Origin: Evtepia gabavorous
Lineage (GTDB): Bacteria; Bacillota; Clostridia; Oscillospirales; Oscillospiraceae
Assembly: GCF_003425665.1 (NCBI RefSeq)
Contig: NZ_QQRQ01000006.1
Location: 58,309 to 122,308 of the forward strand
DNA: 64,000 bases
Reading direction: 5' to 3'
Position numbers and translations under genes: made by a program. Numbering within the stretch: the first letter of the stretch is position 1; each line of letters opens with the position of its first letter. The notes under the pieces were generated by a model, which had not been told where the DNA came from, did no database searches, and worked only from the letters and a program-made list of their open reading frames with translations. Below are positions 60,015-64,000 of this stretch, piece after piece.

Positions 60015-60069
60015 TGATGCGAATCGTTACGGTGTATCCGAAGATATGTAACGTAATCGTAATGGGCAT
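59986..60069 (-). CDS. Small peptide of cassette 1, 27 residues
   Basis: ATG at 60069 follows AAAGGAGGTGAGGCCC, an ideal ribosome site. The site is paired in CCTCC-GAAA-GGAGG (60078-60091) and would be hidden in the mRNA. The peptide begins MPITITLHIFGYTVTIRIKG and ends in a basic NRHSAK tail: alternating hydrophobic/Thr residues that could form an amphipathic strand. No homologue recognised. Confidence 0.55.
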   Translation of the reverse strand: MPITITLHIFGYTVTIRIKGRNRHSAK

Positions 60070-60154
60070 GGGCCTCACCTCCTTTCGGAGGGTGTGGCTA
60101 AACCGCCTGCCGTTTTGTGCAGCGCCTCTTTCTGTCCCCTTTCGGGGCACGTTT

Positions 60155-60184
60155 ATCATAGCATGCTGTGTTGAAGATTGTCAA
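60155..60184 (-). promoter_or_regulatory. Peptide mRNA promoter, cassette 1
   Basis: TTGACA and TATGAT on the minus strand, 18 bases apart. The block through GCATGCTATGAT is almost identical to that of cassette 2. Confidence 0.75.
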
Positions 60185-60254
60185 TGAGAGGGGATTGTTG
60201 CACATTTCCTCTGCATTCCTTTTGGATCGGATAAAAGGTCCCCGGTCTGTTCCC

Positions 60255-60282
60255 TTGACAAACCGGGGAAGGGTGATATAAT
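60255..60282 (+). promoter_or_regulatory. Antisense promoter, cassette 2
   Basis: TTGACA (60255-60260) and TATAAT (60277-60282) at 16 bases. Confidence 0.75.
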
Positions 60283-60288
60283 AAAAAC

Positions 60289-60380
60289 AGAAAGGGCGTT
60301 GCCACTGCGGTTAGCCCCACATATCTAACTTAGTTTCTAAGCTGACCGTTTGGGTGCCACCAAGCGGTCAGCACGCTTTT
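60289..60380 (+). ncRNA. Predicted antisense RNA, cassette 2
   Basis: About 92 nt, from the promoter at 60255 to the terminator GCTGACCG/CGGTCAGC (60341-60372) plus TTTT (60377-60380). It covers the stop codon and the end of the opposing peptide ORF. Confidence 0.55.
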
Positions 60381-60442
60381 ATGGAGAGTATGTAGGCCGC
60401 AAAGACCAAGCATACAAAAAACTTCCAGAGGAAGTTTCCCAT
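60368..60442 (-). CDS. Hydrophobic peptide of cassette 2, 24 residues
   Basis: ATG at 60442 follows GGGAGGTGAGGCTGG; the ribosome site is paired in TCCCT-TCGC-AGGGA (60454-60467). The peptide begins MGNFLWKFFVCLVFAAYILS and ends KAC: a single membrane-spanning stretch with a positive end, the usual shape of type I toxins such as Fst, Ldr or TxpA. Its stop codon lies in the terminator stem of the antisense RNA. Confidence 0.6.
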   Translation of the reverse strand: MGNFLWKFFVCLVFAAYILSIKAC

Positions 60443-60527
60443 CCAGCCTCACCTCCCTTCGCAGGGAAGTGGCTAACCGCCGTCTATGTAACAGCGCCTC
60501 TTTCTGGCCCCGCTTTGGGGCACATTC

Positions 60528-60557
60528 ATCATAGCATGCTGTGTCGCAGATTGTCAA
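60528..60557 (-). promoter_or_regulatory. Peptide mRNA promoter, cassette 2
   Basis: TTGACA and TATGAT on the minus strand, 18 bases apart, as in cassette 1. Confidence 0.75.
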
Positions 60558-60674
60558 TTTTTGCGGTCACTTTGACGGGGGCAGTTTTTTGTTTATAAGG
60601 GGATCAGAACAGTTCCGTTCAGGAGGTACTCCGTGTACCACTTTTTTGACCCTTACAGCAAATCTTTATAAAAA

Positions 60675-60709
60675 TTTATAAAAAGACGCTGCTTAAAAGC
60701 AGCGTCTTA
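60675..60709 (-). terminator. Terminator of the second XRE gene
   Basis: AAGACGCTGCTT pairs with AAGCAGCGTCTT (60684-60709), then TTTTTATAAATTT on the minus strand. 60558-60674 holds no other visible feature. Confidence 0.88.
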
Positions 60710-60719
60710 AAATTTGGTG

Positions 60720-61037
60720 TTATTTCTGTTGCAGCCGTTCAAACAGGCGCTGCATTAACTGCATATCGTGGGATTCCAGTGCTTCCGTAGAAGTCAACGC
60801 GTTGGAATGTCGCTGTGAATGGAGTGCCCCCTGGTCGAAAAACTGCATAGGGGTTATTCCGAAGTATTCGCATATATTAAGAAACTGCGCCATGGAGGGC
60901 AATGCCTTTCCTGATGTGATCCCCTGAATATAGTTTCGGTTTTGGCCCAGGTCTAAGCTCATGCGATATTCCGAAACGTCCTTTTGTATGCGGAGTTCCG
61001 TAATGCGGTTACGGATATAGCTTGCATAGTCCACCAC
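60720..61037 (-). CDS. XRE-family transcriptional regulator
   Basis: 105 residues. RNRITELRIQKDVSEYRMSL, DLGQNRNYIQGITSGKALPS and FLNICEYFGITPMQFFDQG form a Cro/C1-type HTH. A polar tail of 30 residues ends in a helix. Start is GTG at 61037 or 61034; the ribosome site is weak. It lies next to the peptide cassettes and may regulate them, although no matching operator was found. Confidence 0.8.
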   Translation of the reverse strand: MVDYASYIRNRITELRIQKDVSEYRMSLDLGQNRNYIQGITSGKALPSMAQFLNICEYFGITPMQFFDQGALHSQRHSNALTSTEALESHDMQLMQRLFERLQQK

Positions 61038-61344
61038 GAGGCATCACCCTGTACAAGCATACAACTTTTTTCGACAGCAGTAGACAGAATGAATACCTTA
61101 AATTATGCGAAAATCGGCATTTCTGCAAGATTGAATCTGGAATCTGCTGGTGAGAGGTGGAATGCGGTTGTACTTTGCCGTATACTCCCGAAAGGAATAG
61201 AATCGCTTCGTGAAAAGGGTTGTCAAAAAGTGCTGCGCCTCTGTTTGATGTGTGGAAAGAATACCGAGGATGGTACCAGGGAAGGCTCTCAATCATGTGA
61301 GTGGCATCTTCTGTTGTGGAGGAAAGATTTCTCCGTGTGTTTAG

Positions 61345-61975
61345 GTTGGGGGCGGTTGTGGGGTGTTTCCATCGCCGTTGGAACGGCAGGGAACCTTGGC
61401 TTGCCCAGCCGGAGCCCCATTTCTTGGGAAGAAATGGGGGAAAGAACCCCCGGGGGAGGAGGTTCCTCCCCCGGGACCCCCTTCTCTGGTGGGTGCGTGG
61501 GGGAAAGGCTGTACTTCTTACAGGATACCTGGCCTGCGGCCCTCTCGTTGTCACGCTGGTAACGGCCCGCCCACCGGCTGGGCGGGCTGGGGATGTGAGT
61601 GGGTACCCTTTGGGAGAAGGCGGAGAGTAGCCTTTCGATTTTCCATGCTTTCCTACCGTCAACAAACCACTTCTCCCGCCCGCCCGAGCTGGTGGGCGGG
61701 CCATGAGGCGTTGGTCTTAGAGGCCGCAGGCCAGGTAGGCCAACAGAAAACCCACGCTGCTTCTACAACAGTCCAGAGAAAAAGGGTTCGGGGAAAAGAA
61801 ACTCTTTTCCCCGGCGGGGTCTCGGGGCAGCGCCCCGAGTGTTCTTTCCCCTATTTCTTCCAAGAAATAGGGCCCCGCCCGGGAGGGCACCGTTCCCGTC
61901 CGTTCCAACGGCGAGGGAAGCCCCCCACTCCCCCCCTGCCGCCGCAAAACACAGCAACAAACCACCAGGATTGGA
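61345..61975. repeat. Long imperfect inverted repeat, gene-free
   Basis: Left arm (61345-61595) and right arm (61680-61975) are complementary copies. Shared blocks are CGCCGTTGGAACGG, ATTTCTTgGgAAGAAAT with GGGGAAAGAAC, CTGGCCTGCGGCC and GGCCCGCCCACC. Each arm contains further short palindromes. ORFs across it are low-complexity and have no ribosome sites. It looks like two inverted copies of a dispersed intergenic repeat. The stretch 61038-61344 shows no gene or repeat that I can support. Confidence 0.65.
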
Positions 61976-61982
61976 GAATAGG

Positions 61983-62888
61983 ATGGACAGAGAAAATACC
62001 GCCGCAGAGTACCCCGAACTGCCCTTCCGCCTTGGCGACGAGCTGGACGGCCTGGGCCGGGTGATTAGAATTGAACAGGAGGGGCCGGGGGTATATTACG
62101 TGGCCGCCAAGGACCCGGCGGGGGCGTTCCGCCTGCCGGGGGAGTATTACGTGGTCCGGCGGGATTCTCCGGCCATCCCCCGGGAGGCAAAGACTTATGG
62201 GGTTCCCCTTCCCCAGTATCCCATGCTCCTGTCCTACGCCCTGGATGAGGCGGACAATGGACATAGAATCGTGCGCTATGAGCTGTATAAATACCGGCTT
62301 CAGCACGGCCTGCCCCTGCCGGAGCAGAGCGCCCTCCGTGACACCGCGGTATACGGGATGGAGCTTCACCCGGAGTATTTTGGACCCTACCCGGTGCCCC
62401 TCCACACGCCCCGGGGGAATACTGTGCGCCACAAGAGGCTGCTCAACGGGGTGTACTGGATCGAGACCGATCAGTGCCGGGAATTGCTGGCGGTCTGCTA
62501 TCCCATCGGACAGGGGGACCTGCCGGTAATGGTGCAGGAGTGGGCCCTGCAAACCGACTATGACCGGACCCACGGCATCCATCATACCCTGGGCTATCTG
62601 TTTTTCGCGGGACGCCACCTCTGCGTGGCTCTGTTTGAGCTGATGCAGCTCCACCGGGAACTGGAGACCAACGGCATGGTGGACCCTGCGGCGCTGATGA
62701 ACGCCATCTGGCGGGACAATCCCGCCTATGCCGTCGTCTATAACCTGGAGGAGGCGCTGGGGCTCCACGACACCTTTGGCCTTTTGATGCAGCAGGTGGG
62801 GGTGGAGCAGGAATTGGTGGGGAGCACAGAGCAGATGATCGTCTATTCTCCCGAGGCGGGGGTGACGTTCCTTCGCTTTCAGGGGTGA
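61983..62888 (+). CDS. Conserved-looking protein of unknown function
   Basis: 301 residues, soluble, rich in Tyr, Leu and Glu. The first 60 residues read like a small beta domain (ELDGLGRVIRIEQEGPGVYY); the middle has HGLPLPEQSALRDTAVYGME and RGNTVRHKRLLNGVYWIETD; the C-terminal third is helical. No signal peptide and no motif I can name. ATG at 61983 lies 6 bases after GGAG. A strong terminator follows, so it is a single gene. Confidence 0.7.
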   Translation: MDRENTAAEYPELPFRLGDELDGLGRVIRIEQEGPGVYYVAAKDPAGAFRLPGEYYVVRRDSPAIPREAKTYGVPLPQYPMLLSYALDEADNGHRIVRYELYKYRLQHGLPLPEQSALRDTAVYGMELHPEYFGPYPVPLHTPRGNTVRHKRLLNGVYWIETDQCRELLAVCYPIGQGDLPVMVQEWALQTDYDRTHGIHHTLGYLFFAGRHLCVALFELMQLHRELETNGMVDPAALMNAIWRDNPAYAVVYNLEEALGLHDTFGLLMQQVGVEQELVGSTEQMIVYSPEAGVTFLRFQG

Positions 62889-62894
62889 GAACAG

Positions 62895-62938
62895 AAAAAG
62901 GCGGGGGCTCTGGGTTTATCCCAGAGCCCCCGCCTTCT
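62895..62938. terminator. Bidirectional terminator
   Basis: AAGGCGGGGGCTCTGGG pairs perfectly with its complement around TTTAT (62898-62936); the minus strand continues TTTTCTG. It separates convergent genes. Confidence 0.88.
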
Positions 62939-62947
62939 GAAACGGGG

Positions 62948-63280
62948 TCAGAGGCCAACCTGATACAGGGGAATCACGTTGATGACCGGCTCCTCGTAGG
63001 GGTGTACGGCCCGGATGGCGGCCACAGTGGCTTCCACCCGCTCTGTTTGACAGGTGACTTCCACCTTCAGTTCTTGCTCCCGGCTGAGAGCCCCTTGGGT
63101 TCCCAGATATGGGGTGGTTCCCGCCAGGGGGCGCCAACAGCTGGTGACCGGGGAATAGGACAGACAGCTGTCATAGGCCCCGATGTGTCCGGCGTCCACC
63201 TGCCGCAGAGCGGTTTCCAAGGGGGAGAGATGGGAGGCGGGGAGAAAGATCTCCAGCTTACAATAGGAAAACGGGCGCAT
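62948..63280 (-). CDS. NIF3/YqfO-like domain protein
   Basis: 110 residues. CKLEIFLPASHLSPLETALR, AGHIGAYDSCLSYSPVTSCW and AAIRAVHPYEEPVINVIPL match the PII/CutA-like insert domain of NIF3 (YqfO) proteins, here free-standing. Role unknown; possibly metal or small-molecule binding. Its ATG lies inside the end of the upstream SLH gene (23-base overlap). Confidence 0.8.
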   Translation of the reverse strand: MRPFSYCKLEIFLPASHLSPLETALRQVDAGHIGAYDSCLSYSPVTSCWRPLAGTTPYLGTQGALSREQELKVEVTCQTERVEATVAAIRAVHPYEEPVINVIPLYQVGL

Positions 63281-64000
63281 GTGGGGTCTCCTTTCCCGGC
63301 GAGGGGGGTGAGACGCCCACGCCGTCTGGGTAATAGGTGTTGAGGGTTAGGATGCGGGAGTCGGGGTCCCAGTCCCCCTGCCAGGGATGCCAATGTCCCT
63401 TGCCCTTGGCGCGGAAATCATAGACCGGGACCATCAGCTCCCCAAACAGCAGCCGGGCCGGGGCCAACAGGGTGGAGGCATCAGGATGGGTTTCCAGGTC
63501 CCCGGGGCGGGTTCCCTGGAGACAGCGGTCCCATCCCGCCCGGTAGGCGTAGACCATGTTTTTCTCCAGGTCCACCTGCTGCCGGCGGGGAGACCAGCGG
63601 GCGGGATAGCCCACTGCAGGGGGCAGGGAACTCAGCCCCCGCTGAAAGCGCAGCTGGGCCTCTGCCTGAAACAGGTCCCGTACACAGGCGTAAACCCGTC
63701 CCTCCACCATCCGCAGGCGAAGGGCGGGGTCCAGCATCTGGACCATGGTGTCCTCGTCATAGTGGCGGAGGCGGCAGCGGAAGGTGGGGATGCCCTCTCC
63801 GGCCATGATCCTCTGGACCTGAAGGGCCATTGCCTCCGCCTCCGTCTGGGAGAGGGGGGCACGGGGATGGAAGCGGCCGCCGGTGTGGCCTGGGAGAATC
63901 CCCGTCTGAACAGCTGTCAGGGCGTACCCCGCCGTGCCGGCGGGAAACTGTGCCTGATCTGAAAAGCCCGGAGAACAGGTCGCCGCCTGGGCAGCGGGAA
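63258..64000 (-). CDS. SLH-domain surface protein, 5' end outside the window
   Basis: The reading frame is open from the right edge of the window to a stop at 63258, so at least 246 residues are seen and the start is missing. GYALTAVQTGILPGHTGGRF and HPRAPLSQTEAEAMALQVQR form an S-layer homology repeat that would attach the protein to the cell wall. The remaining part (about 190 residues, ending in LNTYYPDGVG and a Pro-rich tail) is not recognised. ATG at 63830 is an internal Met, not the start, because the SLH repeat lies upstream of it. Confidence 0.75.
   Translation of the reverse strand, partial: PAAQAATCSPGFSDQAQFPAGTAGYALTAVQTGILPGHTGGRFHPRAPLSQTEAEAMALQVQRIMAGEGIPTFRCRLRHYDEDTMVQMLDPALRLRMVEGRVYACVRDLFQAEAQLRFQRGLSSLPPAVGYPARWSPRRQQVDLEKNMVYAYRAGWDRCLQGTRPGDLETHPDASTLLAPARLLFGELMVPVYDFRAKGKGHWHPWQGDWDPDSRILTLNTYYPDGVGVSPPSPGKETPHAPVFLL

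Larger units (their letters stand above)
59864..60184 (-). other. Type I toxin-antitoxin-like cassette, copy 1
   Basis: Minus-strand promoter TTGACA (60184-60179), 18 bases, TATGAT (60160-60155). A predicted mRNA of about 285 nt runs from near 60148 to a terminator (CTCTGG/CCAGAG at 59871-59899, then T-run 59868-59864). Its 5' end begins with a GCCCC-GAAA-GGGG hairpin. CAGAAAGAGGCGCTGC and GCGGTTTAGCC near the 5' end are complementary to GCAGCGCCCTTTCTG and GGCTAAACCGC near the 3' end, so the full-length RNA can close on itself. A convergent + strand promoter lies within the 3' part. Confidence 0.6.
60233..60557 (-). other. Type I toxin-antitoxin-like cassette, copy 2
   Basis: Same plan as cassette 1, 373 bases further on. 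Minus-strand TTGACA (60557-60552), 18 bases, TATGAT (60533-60528); 5' hairpin GCCCC/GGGGC; mRNA of about 289 nt to the terminator CCCCGG/CCGGGG (60240-60268) and TTTT. 5'-3' pairing uses CAGAAAGAGGCG with CGCCCTTTCTG and GCGGTTAGCC with GGCTAACCGC. Compared with copy 1 the paired arms change together: one A-T pair fewer here, and CTCTGG/CCAGAG becomes CCCCGG/CCGGGG. The enclosed peptide is entirely different. Confidence 0.6.

Noticed and set aside
61301..62064. Open frames inside the inverted repeat region
   Set aside because: Pro/Gly/Arg-rich translations of repeat arms without ribosome sites; the same translations recur in both arms.
63258..63830. Complete 190-residue protein starting at 63830
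   Set aside because: The frame stays open to the window edge and encodes an SLH repeat upstream of that Met, so the gene is truncated by the window.

Overview
The window comes from a GC-rich, endospore-forming Firmicute. I infer a gut Clostridia lineage of the Oscillospiraceae type (Flavonifractor, Intestinimonas or Lawsonibacter-like). The evidence is spoIIE with a Spo0A-type promoter, spoVAC, two Spo0A-C-domain proteins, a T-box on cysE-cysS, an FMN riboswitch, queT, strong AAAGGAGG ribosome sites and many GC-rich hairpin terminators. Most of it is ordinary chromosome. A few AT-richer or repeat-bearing patches stand out: 1-1330, 48390-49530, 56935-58030 and 59860-61975.

Layout. 1-1600: an AT-rich anion-transporter-like gene and tRNA-Thr/tRNA-Tyr. 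1624-3072: a zinc-ribbon protein, a sigma-region-4-like protein and an HD hydrolase. 3188-7693: a coenzyme A precursor operon (candidate PanG reductase, panB, panC, panD, coaBC) behind a structured leader. 7834-13592: spoIIE, queT with a candidate preQ1 leader, a HAD phosphatase, and a MATE transporter under an FMN riboswitch. 13614-19216: rlmA, an NADP-type secondary alcohol dehydrogenase, and an FHA-SEDS glycosyltransferase with its class B PBP. 19198-24618: shikimate-kinase-like gene, nitrilase-family gene, rpsF-ssb-rpsR, spoVAC, and a LysE exporter divergent from a LysR regulator. 24638-27150: an SPFH/ribbon-helix-helix/YbjQ cluster with an XRE regulator and three matching palindromes. 27251-34275: DegV, then two paralogous exported proteins, an ABC exporter and a two-component system whose probable operator precedes both paralogues. 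34323-42523: greA, degV, flavodoxin, a BlaR1/BlaI-like pair, tRNA-Leu, a lipoprotein and a second two-component system. 42548-48388: yqhQ, prmC, recA, recX, rimO, pgsA. 48570-49523: two receiver-less Spo0A-C proteins with a small ORF between them. 49611-53046: T-box cysE-cysS and a secreted nuclease. 53162-56250: YgiQ and a phosphatase-GNAT fusion. 56404-59544: small protein, tRNA-Ala, RelA/SpoT-domain protein, GlcD-like oxidase. 59864-60557: two tandem cassettes resembling type I toxin-antitoxin loci. The end carries an XRE regulator, a long inverted repeat, an unknown protein, a NIF3-like domain protein and an SLH protein cut by the window edge.

The best candidates for something undescribed are the tandem convergent-transcript peptide cassettes (compensatory differences between copies support real RNA structure), the duplicated Spo0A-C genes with 0A-like boxes, the operator-linked paralogue/ABC/two-component module, and the XRE-SPFH cluster. 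All calls come from reading the sequence; no database search was run.
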